Part shown: piece after piece, positions 27,740 to 36,193 of the stretch
Numbering within the stretch: the stretch's first letter is position 1
How the letters are laid out: each line of letters begins with the position of its first letter
Assembly (NCBI RefSeq): GCF_041529975.1
Contig: NZ_CP168030.1
Span: 3,658,001 to 3,722,000 of the forward strand
Length of the DNA stretch: 64,000 nt
Origin: Microbacterium maritypicum
Lineage (GTDB): Bacteria; Actinomycetota; Actinomycetes; Actinomycetales; Microbacteriaceae
Direction of reading: 5' to 3'
The notes under the pieces: generated by a model
Told to the model about the DNA's origin: nothing
Seen by the model: only the letters and a program-made list of their open reading frames with translations
Database searches by the model: none
Made by a program: the position numbers and the translations under genes

Positions 27740-28755
27740 CGCCCCTCCCGCGGGGCGGCCGACGAGGCGCGCGGCACCAGCTCGGTCGGGATGCGGGTCA
27801 GCGCCGGGATCTCGCGCCCCTCGATCGCGGCACGGAGCATCTCGACGACGGCGATGCCGAGAGCCCCGAAATCCTGGCGGACGGTCGTGAGGGGCGGAAC
27901 GAAGTGGCGGGCGAGCGGCACGTCGTCGAAGCCGACGACGCTGATGTCGTTCGGCACATCGAAGCCCTTGTCGTGCAGGCCGTGGATGAGCCCGATCGCC
28001 ATGTCGTCGTTGGCCGCGAACACGGCCGTGTAGTCGGGGAGCCGCTGCAGACCCCTCGCGAAGTCATAGGCGAAGTCGGCGGACCAGTCCCCCACGACGA
28101 TCGGCCGTTCGCGGATGCCCCACGACTTGGCTCGGGAGTGGAACGCCCGCTCCCTGGCGCGCGCGTCCAGCCAGTCCAGCGGTCCGGAGATGTGCAGGAT
28201 GTCGCGGTGTCCGAGCGCGACGAGGTGATCGACCACGAGGGTGGTCCCGGCGTGCTGGTCGATCGACACCGTGAGGAAGGTCGGGTCCGCGTCGGCCTTG
28301 ACGACGAGCATCGGCACGTTGATCGCGATCCTGCGCAGCGCGGCCACGGACGACGAGCGCGGAGCGATCACGCAGAGGGCGTCGACGCCCTGCGTGACGA
28401 GGTGGTCCACCGCCTCCTGCGGGGTGAGCGTGTCGCCTTCGTGGAGCGCGATCGGCGTGACCGAGTAGCCGGCCGCGCGCGACGACATCTCCACCGCGCG
28501 CAGGATGCTCGTGGGGCCGTACGCCACCGCGCTCTCGACGATCACGCCGATGCGCTGCGTGCGCTGGGTGGCCAGCGCTCTGGCGACCAGGTTGGGGCGG
28601 TAGTCGAGCTCTTCGATCGCCTCGAGCACACGCCGCCGCGTGTCGGGCTTGATGTTCGGGTGGTCGTTCAGCACACGCGAGACGGTCATGTGCGAGACCC
28701 CGGCGATCGTCGCGACCTGCCGGATGTTGGGCTTGTCCGAGCCGACGTTCACCAT
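27736..28755 (-). CDS. LacI-family regulator of the furanose importer
   Basis: A 339-residue LacI repressor; helix-turn-helix NIRQVATIAGVSHMTVSRVL and the effector domain blocks DILHISGPLDWLD, AVFAANDDMAIG and SVVGFDDVPLA. The ATG at 28755 has GGAGG 5 bases upstream (a GTG two codons earlier is in frame). Its stop overlaps the start of an orphan ATPase. Sites of the form TGTTACCG-AACA occur just upstream of this gene and again upstream of ytfQ, suggesting autoregulation and control of the importer. Confidence 0.9.
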   Translation of the reverse strand: MVNVGSDKPNIRQVATIAGVSHMTVSRVLNDHPNIKPDTRRRVLEAIEELDYRPNLVARALATQRTQRIGVIVESAVAYGPTSILRAVEMSSRAAGYSVTPIALHEGDTLTPQEAVDHLVTQGVDALCVIAPRSSSVAALRRIAINVPMLVVKADADPTFLTVSIDQHAGTTLVVDHLVALGHRDILHISGPLDWLDARARERAFHSRAKSWGIRERPIVVGDWSADFAYDFARGLQRLPDYTAVFAANDDMAIGLIHGLHDKGFDVPNDISVVGFDDVPLARHFVPPLTTVRQDFGALGIAVVEMLRAAIEGREIPALTRIPTELVPRASSAAPREGR

Positions 28756-28783
28756 GCGCACCTCCGTCGGCTGCTCCGGTGAA

Positions 28784-28797
28784 TGTTACCGAGAACA
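28784..28797. promoter_or_regulatory. LacI-type operator upstream of lacI-ATPase pair
   Basis: TGTTACCGAGAACA, nearly identical to 26113-26126 (TGTTACCGGGAACA). It lies 29 bases before the LacI start and 10 bases upstream of a convergent-strand messenger end, consistent with autoregulation. Confidence 0.6.
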
Positions 28798-28821
28798 ACC
28801 CAGGGGGTGCAACGACCTCCG

Positions 28822-30081
28822 CTACAGTCCGAGGCGCTCCAGGTACGGGTTCACCAGGCGGCGCTCCGGGTCGTAGCGGGCGGCGAGCGCGGCGAAGTCG
28901 TCCCATCGCGAGTACCGCGAGCGCGTCTCGGCACCGTCGAGCGTGAACACCTTGCCCCAGTGCGGGCGGGCGGTCTCGGGCAGCGCAGCCTCGATCGTCG
29001 GGAGCAGCGCACGAACCGCGGCCTCGTCGGGCTTCCAGGTGAAGTGCAGGCCGACGGCATCCGCCCCGTACGACGAGCTGAGCCACAGGTCGTCCGCGCG
29101 CACGGTGCGGATCTCGTTCACCAGCAGCAGCGGCGCGATCTGCCCGGCGAGGGTGCGCACGGCCTGGATCGCGGCGACCGCATCCGCGCGGGGCACGAGG
29201 TACTCGCTCTGGATCTCGGCGCCGGCCGACGGCGTGAACTCGAGCTTGAAGTGCGCCAGCCGCTCGAACCAGGGACCGGACACCCCGAGCTGCTCGGTGC
29301 ACGCGACCGGGTCGACGCCGAGGATCGGATGCCGCTTGCTCACCGCCGGCACCGCGCCGAGCTTCTCGAACAGCGACTCCCGCGCGGCCTCGCGCGCCTC
29401 GGGCTGCCGCTGCTTGACCCAGATCTGGTCGACGAAGTCGGTGCGCTCCCAGGTCGAGAACAGACTCACGCTGGTGCCGATCGAAGTCACGTCGTCGAAG
29501 TCGGCGAGCACGGCATCCCAGTCGGGGCGCTCGAACACGTGCTGGGCGACCTCGTACGTCGGCTCGACGTCGAGCGTCACGTCGAGCACGGCGCCGAGAG
29601 CGCCGAGGCTCACGACCGCACCGTCGAAGTCGGCATCCCCGCGCTCGAGCGTGCGCGTCTCGCCCGACGGCGTGAGGATCGTCAGGCCCCGGACCGCACT
29701 CGCGAGCGAGCCGATCGCGTCGCCCGAGCCGTGCGTCCCGGTGGCAACCGCCCCGGCGATCGAGATGTGCGGCAGCGAGGCGAGGTTGGCGAGCGCGAGC
29801 CCCTCAGTCTCGAGCAGCGGCGCGATGTCGCCGTAGCGGGCGGCGCCTGCGACCTTCACCGCCGTGCGGTTCGTGTTCACCTCGAACACCGTGGGCAGCC
29901 GGTCGAGCGCGATGAGCACACCGTCGGTGTCGGCGATGTCGTTGAAGCAATGCCGCGACCCGAGGAAGCGCACCGGCCCTCCCTGGCCGAGCAGGGCACC
30001 GAGCTCGTCGACCGTCTCCGGTTGCGCGATCGTCGAGGCCCGGTACGTGAGGATGCCTGCCCAGTTGCGTTCGGTGGTCAT
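28822..30081 (-). CDS. Alditol oxidase (FAD-binding, arabinono-lactone oxidase family)
   Basis: A 419-residue flavoprotein, the same size as Streptomyces AldO (about 418). The N-terminal FAD domain has FLGSRHCFNDIADTDG, whose histidine is the covalent FAD-attachment site in AldO, and GTHGSG; the C-terminal substrate domain ends with the HWGK motif of the arabinono-lactone oxidase (ALO) family. It would oxidise a sugar alcohol such as xylitol, sorbitol or arabitol at C1, producing the aldose and hydrogen peroxide. The ATG at 30081 is chosen from family length; the open frame continues antisense through the next gene. It is divergent from a LacI gene, with the operator between. Confidence 0.9.
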   Translation of the reverse strand: MTTERNWAGILTYRASTIAQPETVDELGALLGQGGPVRFLGSRHCFNDIADTDGVLIALDRLPTVFEVNTNRTAVKVAGAARYGDIAPLLETEGLALANLASLPHISIAGAVATGTHGSGDAIGSLASAVRGLTILTPSGETRTLERGDADFDGAVVSLGALGAVLDVTLDVEPTYEVAQHVFERPDWDAVLADFDDVTSIGTSVSLFSTWERTDFVDQIWVKQRQPEAREAARESLFEKLGAVPAVSKRHPILGVDPVACTEQLGVSGPWFERLAHFKLEFTPSAGAEIQSEYLVPRADAVAAIQAVRTLAGQIAPLLLVNEIRTVRADDLWLSSSYGADAVGLHFTWKPDEAAVRALLPTIEAALPETARPHWGKVFTLDGAETRSRYSRWDDFAALAARYDPERRLVNPYLERLGL

Positions 30082-30110
30082 GGCGCCATGATAGCCAGGG
30101 CAGCGGCGAC

Positions 30111-30122
30111 TACATCGATGTA
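30111..30122. promoter_or_regulatory. LacI-type operator between alditol oxidase and LacI
   Basis: TACATCGATGTA is a perfect 12-base palindrome with central CG. The identical sequence recurs at 31251-31262 in front of the binding-protein operon. It is 30 bases from the alditol-oxidase start and 38 from the LacI start, so the LacI at 30160 probably controls both and itself. Confidence 0.75.
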
Positions 30123-30147
30123 CTCCATCCGCTCCCGGCCTCGACGC

Positions 30148-30153
30148 TAGGCT
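30148..30153 (+). promoter_or_regulatory. -10 box for leaderless LacI messenger
   Basis: TAGGCT ends 6 bases before the ATG at 30160 and there is no ribosome binding site, so transcription probably starts at the start codon. Confidence 0.5.
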
Positions 30154-30159
30154 GACCGG

Positions 30160-31206
30160 ATGACAGCGCAGCCGCCGCCCCGCGCCACGATGAAGGACGT
30201 CGCGGCCCTCGCCGGGGTGTCGACGAAGACCGTCTCGAACGTGGTCACCGGCACGGTTCCGGTCAACGAGAGCACGCGGTCGAAGGTCGAGTCCGCCATG
30301 GCGCAGCTCGACTTCGTGCCCAACCTCAGCGCGCGGGGGCTGCGCAAGGGACGCTCCGGGATCATCGCCGTCGCCCTCCCCGACCTCGCCACCGCATTCT
30401 CGGCCGAGCTCGTGCACCGCATCGTCGAGGCCGCGCACGAGCGGGGCCTCGCCGTGCAGATCGAGGAGACGGCATCCGAGCCCGAGCGCGAGAAGGAGCT
30501 GGTCTCCCGGGCGCGGGCGCACCTGGTGGACGGCCTCATCTTGAACCCGATCCGCCTTGAGGACAGCGTGCTGAAGTACGCCGACCGCCTCCCGCCGCTC
30601 GTGGTGATCGGCGAGGTGGAGCAGAACCGCGCGGACCACGTGCGCATCGACAGTCGGCAGGCCGCGGCCGATGCCACGCGTCACGTGCTCTCCCGCGGCG
30701 CGACCCGTGTCGCGGTGGTCGGCGCCGACGACGATCCGTCGATCGCCACGGCCACCAGCCGTCTGCGCCTCGAGGGCGTGCACGACGCGCTCCGCGAAGC
30801 GGGCCTCCCCCGGGATCCGGCCCTCGAGATCAACCGGCTGCCGTGGTCGATGGGCGGTGGTGCGGATGCCGTGCACATGCTGCTCGAGCGTCGCGTGCCC
30901 TTCGACGCGATCGTCGCGTTCACGGATTCGCTCGCGCTCGGGGCGCTGCACACGCTGCACGACAACGGCATCCGCGTGCCCGACGACGTGATCGTGACCG
31001 GCTTCGACGACGTCGAGTTCTCGCGGTACACCTCGCCGGCCCTGACCTCGGTGGCGTTCGATCGGCGGGCCTTCGCGATCGCGGCGCTCGGTCTGCTCGA
31101 ATCGCGCATGGACGACCGGGCCGCTCCCCCGCGCGCCCTCACCCTCTCGCATCACCTGCTGGAGCGCGCGAGCACGCAGGGGCGCCCGCGCGGTTACCGC
31201 CCCTGA
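30160..31206 (+). CDS. LacI-family regulator of the GH51 cluster and alditol oxidase
   Basis: A 348-residue LacI repressor; helix-turn-helix TMKDVAALAGVSTKTVSNVV, then the effector domain (GIIAVALPDLATAFSAEL, RVAVVGADDDP, VIVTGFDDVEF). The start is set by the TAGGCT box 6 bases upstream. It is followed in the same direction by a binding protein, two permeases and a GH51 enzyme, and is divergent from an alditol oxidase. The identical 12-base palindromes at 30111 and 31251 are the expected binding sites. Confidence 0.93.
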   Translation: MTAQPPPRATMKDVAALAGVSTKTVSNVVTGTVPVNESTRSKVESAMAQLDFVPNLSARGLRKGRSGIIAVALPDLATAFSAELVHRIVEAAHERGLAVQIEETASEPEREKELVSRARAHLVDGLILNPIRLEDSVLKYADRLPPLVVIGEVEQNRADHVRIDSRQAAADATRHVLSRGATRVAVVGADDDPSIATATSRLRLEGVHDALREAGLPRDPALEINRLPWSMGGGADAVHMLLERRVPFDAIVAFTDSLALGALHTLHDNGIRVPDDVIVTGFDDVEFSRYTSPALTSVAFDRRAFAIAALGLLESRMDDRAAPPRALTLSHHLLERASTQGRPRGYRP

Positions 31207-31237
31207 CATCCGCCACTCCTGGGTCTCGATCTGATGC

Positions 31238-31266
31238 TTGCGTCGTCGATTACATCGATGTAATGA
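31238..31266 (+). promoter_or_regulatory. Promoter of the GH51 importer operon
   Basis: TTGCGT (31238-31243) and TAATGA (31261-31266) are separated by 17 bases. The operator at 31250-31263 fills the spacer and overlaps the -10 box, a classic repression layout. Confidence 0.5.
31250..31263. promoter_or_regulatory. LacI-type operator of the GH51 importer operon
   Basis: TTACATCGATGTAA is a perfect 14-base palindrome containing the same 12-base core as 30111-30122. It lies 39 bases before the binding-protein start and inside the predicted promoter. Confidence 0.75.
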
Positions 31267-31301
31267 TGAGGCGTCCCCCGCACAGTCACGAAGGAGTGAC
31301 G

Positions 31302-32639
31302 ATGACACCCCCACTCGATCTGTCCCGCCGGCAGTTCCTCACCGCCGCCTCGCTCGCCGCCGGAACGGCACTGCTCGCCGGTTGCGCGCCCGGCACGACC
31401 CCCGGCTCCGGCCCGCAGACGCTGCAGTTCTGGCACCTGCTCTCCGGCGGCGACGGCGTGACGATGTCGTCACTGCTCGATCAGGTCAACGGCGCGCAGT
31501 CCGCGTTCCGCATCCGCCCGACCGTGCTCGCCTGGGGCACCCCGTATTACACGAAGCTCGCGATGGCGGGCGCCGGCGGCCGCGCCCCCGACGTGGCGAT
31601 CATGCACGCGACGCGCACGGTCGGCTGGGCGCCCGGCGGACTGCTCGACACCTGGGACCTCGACCGTCTCGCCGAGCTCGGCGTCGACAGCTCGACCTTC
31701 CCGAAGCCGATCTGGGAGAAGGGCTTCGTGGGCGACGACATGTACAGCGTCGCGCTCGACGCGCACCCCTTCGTGATGATGTTCAACACCGACGTGTGCG
31801 ATGCCGCCGGGGTCCTCGACTCCGACGGAAAGCTGCAGGAGACGAGCTCGCCCGAGGAGTTCCTCGAGCAGCTGCGCACCGTGAGCGGCACCGCATCCGG
31901 ACACGCCCTCTCGTACGGCTACCTCGGCGACGGCGCGCAGATGTGGCGCCTGTTCTACACCTTCTACTCGCAGCACGGCGGCGCCATGGAGCTGCCCGCC
32001 GGCGGGCCGGCCGTGATCGACAAAGACGTTGCGGTCGAATCGCTCACGCTCATGCAGACCTTGCTCGACGGCGAGATCGCGGCCGCCCAGAACGACTACG
32101 GCAACGCCATCGCCGAGTTCGCCACCGGCAAGAGCGGCATGCTCTTCACCGGAGTCTGGGAGCTGCGCACCATGCAGGCCGCCGGCATCCCGTTCGACGC
32201 GACCATGATCCCGACGCTCTACGGCACCCCGGCAGTGTACGCCGACTCGCACTCCTTCGTCCTCCCGCACCAGTCCAGTGCCGACCCCGTGCGCCGCGAT
32301 CTCACCTACGAGTTCGTCGCCGACATGCTGAAGAACTCCTTCGGCTGGGCCGAGGCCGGCCACATCCCCGCGTTCCTCCCCGTGACCGAATCCCCCGAGT
32401 ACGCCGACCTCATCCCCCAGGCGAACTACGCCGAGGCGGCACAGCACGTCGTGTACGACCCGACCGCGTGGTTCACCGGGTCGGGCTCCAACTTCCAGGC
32501 CGAGTTCGGTGCGGCCGTGCAGAACGTGCTGCTCTCGGGCGACGACCCGGCGGCCGCGATCGACCGCTTCGAGGCACGGGTGAACACCCTGCTCCGACAG
32601 CCGAACCCGGCAGACCCCGAAGGGACGTTCGGATCATGA
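31302..32639 (+). CDS. Sugar ABC transporter substrate-binding lipoprotein, twin-arginine signal (GH51 cluster)
   Basis: A 445-residue family 1 binding protein. GAAGGAG lies 5 bases before the ATG at 31302. The signal peptide begins LSRRQFLTAASLAAG, a twin-arginine (Tat) pattern, and ends in the lipobox LLAGC, so it should be exported folded and lipid-anchored; the other binding proteins here have ordinary Sec-type signals. Its stop overlaps the first permease start (ATGA). With a GH51 arabinofuranosidase at the end of the operon, arabino-oligosaccharide is the likely ligand. Confidence 0.92.
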   Translation: MTPPLDLSRRQFLTAASLAAGTALLAGCAPGTTPGSGPQTLQFWHLLSGGDGVTMSSLLDQVNGAQSAFRIRPTVLAWGTPYYTKLAMAGAGGRAPDVAIMHATRTVGWAPGGLLDTWDLDRLAELGVDSSTFPKPIWEKGFVGDDMYSVALDAHPFVMMFNTDVCDAAGVLDSDGKLQETSSPEEFLEQLRTVSGTASGHALSYGYLGDGAQMWRLFYTFYSQHGGAMELPAGGPAVIDKDVAVESLTLMQTLLDGEIAAAQNDYGNAIAEFATGKSGMLFTGVWELRTMQAAGIPFDATMIPTLYGTPAVYADSHSFVLPHQSSADPVRRDLTYEFVADMLKNSFGWAEAGHIPAFLPVTESPEYADLIPQANYAEAAQHVVYDPTAWFTGSGSNFQAEFGAAVQNVLLSGDDPAAAIDRFEARVNTLLRQPNPADPEGTFGS

Positions 32640-33583
32640 CCTCCGCCACCGACTCCACCCGCACGATCGTCACCGGGTCCCGCACCACCCCGCGCGGACG
32701 CCGCGCCGGCTCCCGCAACCGCGAGCAGCTCATCAGCTGGGTCTTCCTCGCACCGTTCCTCGTGGCCTTCGCCCTGTTCCTGGTCTGGCCGATCATCCAC
32801 GGATTCATCCTCAGCTTCACCGACCAGTCCCTCACCGGGGCCGGCGGCTCGTTCATCGGATTCGCCAACTACGCCGAGGCGTTCGTCGATCCGAAGATGT
32901 GGCAGTCGATGGGCAACACCGTCTGGTTCACGCTGCTCTCCACGGTGCCCCTCGTCGTGATCGCCCTCGCGATGGCGGCCCTCGTCGACCGCGGCATCCC
33001 CGGCCAGTGGCTGTGGCGCCTGTCGTTCTTCATGCCGTTCCTGCTCGCCTCCACCGTGATCTCGCAGATCTGGGTCTGGATCTTCAACCCCCAGGTGGGC
33101 GCGGCCAACAACATCCTGGAGTTCTTCGGCCTCGAGCCGCTCGCGTGGCTGCAGAACCCCGAGACCAACATGCTGTCGATCGTCATCGCGACCGTGTGGT
33201 GGACGGTCGGCTTCAACTTCCTGCTCTACCTCGCGGCCATGCAGAACATCCCGCCGCAGCAGTACGAGGCCGCTTCCCTCGACGGCGCCGGCGCCTGGCG
33301 CCAGTTCTGGTCCATCACGCTCCCGCAGCTGGGACCGGCGACGGTGCTCATCCTGATCCTGCAGATCCTCGCCTCGCTCAAGCTGTTCGACCAGGCGTAC
33401 CAGATGCTCGGCGGGGTCGCGAGCGACACCACCCGCTCGATCGTGCAGTACATCTACGAGGCCGGTTTCGTCAGTTACCGGTTCGGCTACTCGGCCGCCA
33501 TCTCCTACGTCTTCTTCGCTCTCATCGTCATCCTCGGCGTCGCGCAGGCCCTGATCACGCGCCGCCGGAAGGAGCAGTTCTGA
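32636..33583 (+). CDS. Sugar ABC transporter permease (MalF/UgpA type, GH51 cluster)
   Basis: A 315-residue permease with a basic cytoplasmic tail, six membrane spans and an EAA loop (QYEAASLDGAGAWRQFW). It overlaps the binding-protein stop by four bases and its TGA shares a base with the next ATG. It forms the importer channel with the following gene. No ATPase in the operon. Confidence 0.93.
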   Translation: MTSATDSTRTIVTGSRTTPRGRRAGSRNREQLISWVFLAPFLVAFALFLVWPIIHGFILSFTDQSLTGAGGSFIGFANYAEAFVDPKMWQSMGNTVWFTLLSTVPLVVIALAMAALVDRGIPGQWLWRLSFFMPFLLASTVISQIWVWIFNPQVGAANNILEFFGLEPLAWLQNPETNMLSIVIATVWWTVGFNFLLYLAAMQNIPPQQYEAASLDGAGAWRQFWSITLPQLGPATVLILILQILASLKLFDQAYQMLGGVASDTTRSIVQYIYEAGFVSYRFGYSAAISYVFFALIVILGVAQALITRRRKEQF

Positions 33584-34509
33584 TGTCCACCGCCACCGCC
33601 TCCCCCCTCGCATCCACCGCCACCGAGACGATCACGACGGCGTCGTCGCGTCGCCCCCGGCGCTCGCACCTGCCCGGACAGAAGCCGTTCGGGCCGCTCC
33701 GCATCACCGCGTTCGTCGTGCTGCTGCTCCTCGCCATCGGCTGGCTGCTGCCGTTCCTCTGGGCGGTCGCGACCGCGTTCAAGACCGAGACGGATGCCGC
33801 ATCCGGCGACCCCGGCTGGATCGGCGCGAGCGGACCCACCATCGAGGCGTTCACCGCGATCCTCTCGCAGGGCAACGTCTACACCTGGGCGCTGAACAGC
33901 CTGCTCACCTCCGTGGCGATCACCGTGATCACCCTGGCGATCTCGGCACTCGCGGCCTACGCCTTCTCGCGCCTGGACTTCACCGGACGCAAGTGGCTGT
34001 TCGTGGTGATCATCGCCTCGATCGTCGTGCCGCCGCAGGTGCTGATCATCCCCCTGTTCTACGAGATGCTCGCGTTCAACATGGTCGACACCTACTGGGG
34101 TCTGATCCTGCCGCAGGTCGTGGCCCCCGCGATGGTGTTCATCCTCAAGCGGTTCTTCGACGCCATCCCGATCGAGCTGGAAGACGCGGCGCGCGTCGAC
34201 GGCGCCGGCCGGTTCCGGATCTTCTGGTCGATCGTGCTGCCGCTCTCCCGTCCGATCATGGCCTCGGTCGCGATCTTCGTGTTCATCAGCGCGTGGAACA
34301 ACTTCCTCTGGCCGTTCCTCGTGATCAACGACACGACGCTGATGACGCTGCCGGTCGGACTCCAGACCGTGATCAGCGCCTACGGCGTGCAGTACGCCCA
34401 GGTCATGGCGCAGGCGGTGCTCGCGGCGCTGCCGCTCATCATCGTGTTCATGATCTTCCAGAAGCAGATCGTCAAGGGAGTCGCGACCAGCGGCTTCGGC
34501 GGTCAGTAG
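33583..34509 (+). CDS. Sugar ABC transporter permease (MalG type, GH51 cluster)
   Basis: A 308-residue MalG-type permease; a Thr/Ser-rich tail of about 45 residues precedes the first span, and the EAA loop (LEDAARVDGAGRFRIFW) is intact. TGATG couples it to the upstream permease. The GH51 gene follows after a 67-base gap containing its own ribosome binding site. Confidence 0.93.
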   Translation: MSTATASPLASTATETITTASSRRPRRSHLPGQKPFGPLRITAFVVLLLLAIGWLLPFLWAVATAFKTETDAASGDPGWIGASGPTIEAFTAILSQGNVYTWALNSLLTSVAITVITLAISALAAYAFSRLDFTGRKWLFVVIIASIVVPPQVLIIPLFYEMLAFNMVDTYWGLILPQVVAPAMVFILKRFFDAIPIELEDAARVDGAGRFRIFWSIVLPLSRPIMASVAIFVFISAWNNFLWPFLVINDTTLMTLPVGLQTVISAYGVQYAQVMAQAVLAALPLIIVFMIFQKQIVKGVATSGFGGQ

Positions 34510-34576
34510 TCCGCCCGCGGCATCCGTCCCCGGCATCATCGCCCCGCCCCGTCCCGGCCCACTCACAAGGAGAGCA

Positions 34577-36112
34577 ATGTCTCAGGCCCGCATCACCATC
34601 GACCGCGACTTCACGATCGCCGACGTCCCCCGGAGGCTCTTCGGCTCGTTCGTCGAGCACATGGGGCGCTGCGTCTACACCGGCATCTACGAGCCGGGGC
34701 ACCCGCAGGCCGACGAGCGCGGTTTCCGGCAGGACGTGCTGGCGCTCGTGAAGGAGATGGGACCGACCGTGGTCCGCTACCCCGGCGGCAACTTCGTCTC
34801 GGGCTACCGCTGGGAGGACGGCGTCGGCCCGGTCGAGGACCGGCCGGTGCGCATCGACGGCGCCTGGCACACGATCGAGACGAACGCCTTCGGCCTGCAC
34901 GAGTTCATGGACTGGGCGAAGGAGGCGGATGTCGAGGTGATGGAGGCCGTCAACCTCGGCACCCGCGGCGTCGAGGAGGCGCGCGCGCTCGTCGAGTACG
35001 CCAACCACCCCGGCGGCACGTACTGGTCGGACCTGCGCCGCAAGAACGGCGCCGAGCAGCCCTTCGACATCAAGCTGTGGTGCCTGGGCAACGAGCTGGA
35101 CGGCCCCTGGCAGATCGGCGGCAAGACCGCGACCGAGTACGGGCGGCTCGCCCAGGAGTCCGCCAAGGCGATGCGTCTGGTCGACCCGTCGATCGAGCTC
35201 GTCGCCGTCGGCTCGTCGGGGCGGACGATGCCGACGTTCGGCACCTGGGAGCACACGGTGCTCACCCACGCCTACGACGAGGTCGACTTCATCTCGATGC
35301 ACGCGTACTACCAGGAGCACGACGGCGACGCCGAGTCGTTCCTCGCCGAGTCCGTCGACATGGACGCGTTCATCGAGGGTGTCATCGCCACGATCGACGC
35401 GGTCAAGGCGTCCGGCAAGCACACGAAGCAGATCGACATCTCGTTCGACGAGTGGAACGTGTGGGACCAGGTGAAGTACAACGACGTCGAGGCGAAGGAG
35501 ATCGAGAAGGCCGGATGGCGTCAGCATCCGCGACTCATCGAGGACACGTACTCGGTGACGGATGCCGTCGTGGTCGGCACCCTGCTCAACAGCTTGCTGC
35601 GGCACGGTGACCGCGTGAAGATCGCCAACCAGGCGCAGCTCGTGAACGTGATCGCCCCGATCCGCTCGGAGGAGAACGGTCCGGCCTGGCGGCAGACGAG
35701 CTTCTGGCCGTTCGAGCGGATGGCTCGGCTCGCGAAGGGCCGCATCCTGCGCCTCGCGGTGTCGGCTCCGCAGATCGAGACGAAGCGCTACGGCGGGGTC
35801 GACGCTGTCGACGCGGCGGCGACCTGGGACGAGGCGACCGGACGGGTGGTCGTGTTCGTCGCGAACCGCTCACTCGACGAGTCGAGCGATCTGACGATCG
35901 ACCTGCACGGACTCGGCGACCTGCGCGTGGTCACCGCCGAGACCCTGACGATCCCCGAGGGTGGCGACCGCCACACGTCGAACCTCGAGACCACGCCCGA
36001 CAGCGTGCACATGGTGCCGCTCGGGGCCGCCGAGGTCGTCGACGGCGCCGTGCGCGCGACGCTGCCGCCGCTGTCGTGGTCGGTCATCGAGCTCGACGTC
36101 GCTCGGGCCTGA
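34577..36112 (+). CDS. Alpha-L-arabinofuranosidase, glycoside hydrolase family 51
   Basis: A 511-residue GH51 enzyme removing terminal alpha-L-arabinofuranose from arabinan and arabinoxylan fragments. Glu 173 (CLGNELDG) is the acid/base and Glu 292 (SFDEWNVW) the nucleophile, matching the positions in Geobacillus AbfA (about 175 and 294). RYPGGNFVSGY and the C-terminal beta-sandwich are also typical. AGGAG precedes the ATG. No signal peptide, so it is cytoplasmic. A perfect 40-base palindrome follows as terminator. Confidence 0.95.
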   Translation: MSQARITIDRDFTIADVPRRLFGSFVEHMGRCVYTGIYEPGHPQADERGFRQDVLALVKEMGPTVVRYPGGNFVSGYRWEDGVGPVEDRPVRIDGAWHTIETNAFGLHEFMDWAKEADVEVMEAVNLGTRGVEEARALVEYANHPGGTYWSDLRRKNGAEQPFDIKLWCLGNELDGPWQIGGKTATEYGRLAQESAKAMRLVDPSIELVAVGSSGRTMPTFGTWEHTVLTHAYDEVDFISMHAYYQEHDGDAESFLAESVDMDAFIEGVIATIDAVKASGKHTKQIDISFDEWNVWDQVKYNDVEAKEIEKAGWRQHPRLIEDTYSVTDAVVVGTLLNSLLRHGDRVKIANQAQLVNVIAPIRSEENGPAWRQTSFWPFERMARLAKGRILRLAVSAPQIETKRYGGVDAVDAAATWDEATGRVVVFVANRSLDESSDLTIDLHGLGDLRVVTAETLTIPEGGDRHTSNLETTPDSVHMVPLGAAEVVDGAVRATLPPLSWSVIELDVARA

Positions 36113-36117
36113 GACGT

Positions 36118-36157
36118 CCGGCGGGCTCGGCGACCTCGAGGTCGCCGAGCCCGCCGG
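36118..36157. terminator. Perfect 40-base palindrome after GH51
   Basis: Twenty-base arms (36118-36137 and 36138-36157) are exact inverted copies, extremely GC-rich, six bases past the GH51 stop and before the convergent serine-hydrolase gene. No T-run follows. A bidirectional terminator is the simplest reading. Confidence 0.7.
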
Positions 36158-36193
36158 GACGCACGCGATCACGGCGCTCAGGGCAAACCACTC

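Noticed and set aside
30082..31314. Upstream extension of the alditol-oxidase frame
   Set aside because: Antisense to a LacI gene; length of AldO (about 418) fits the ATG at 30081.
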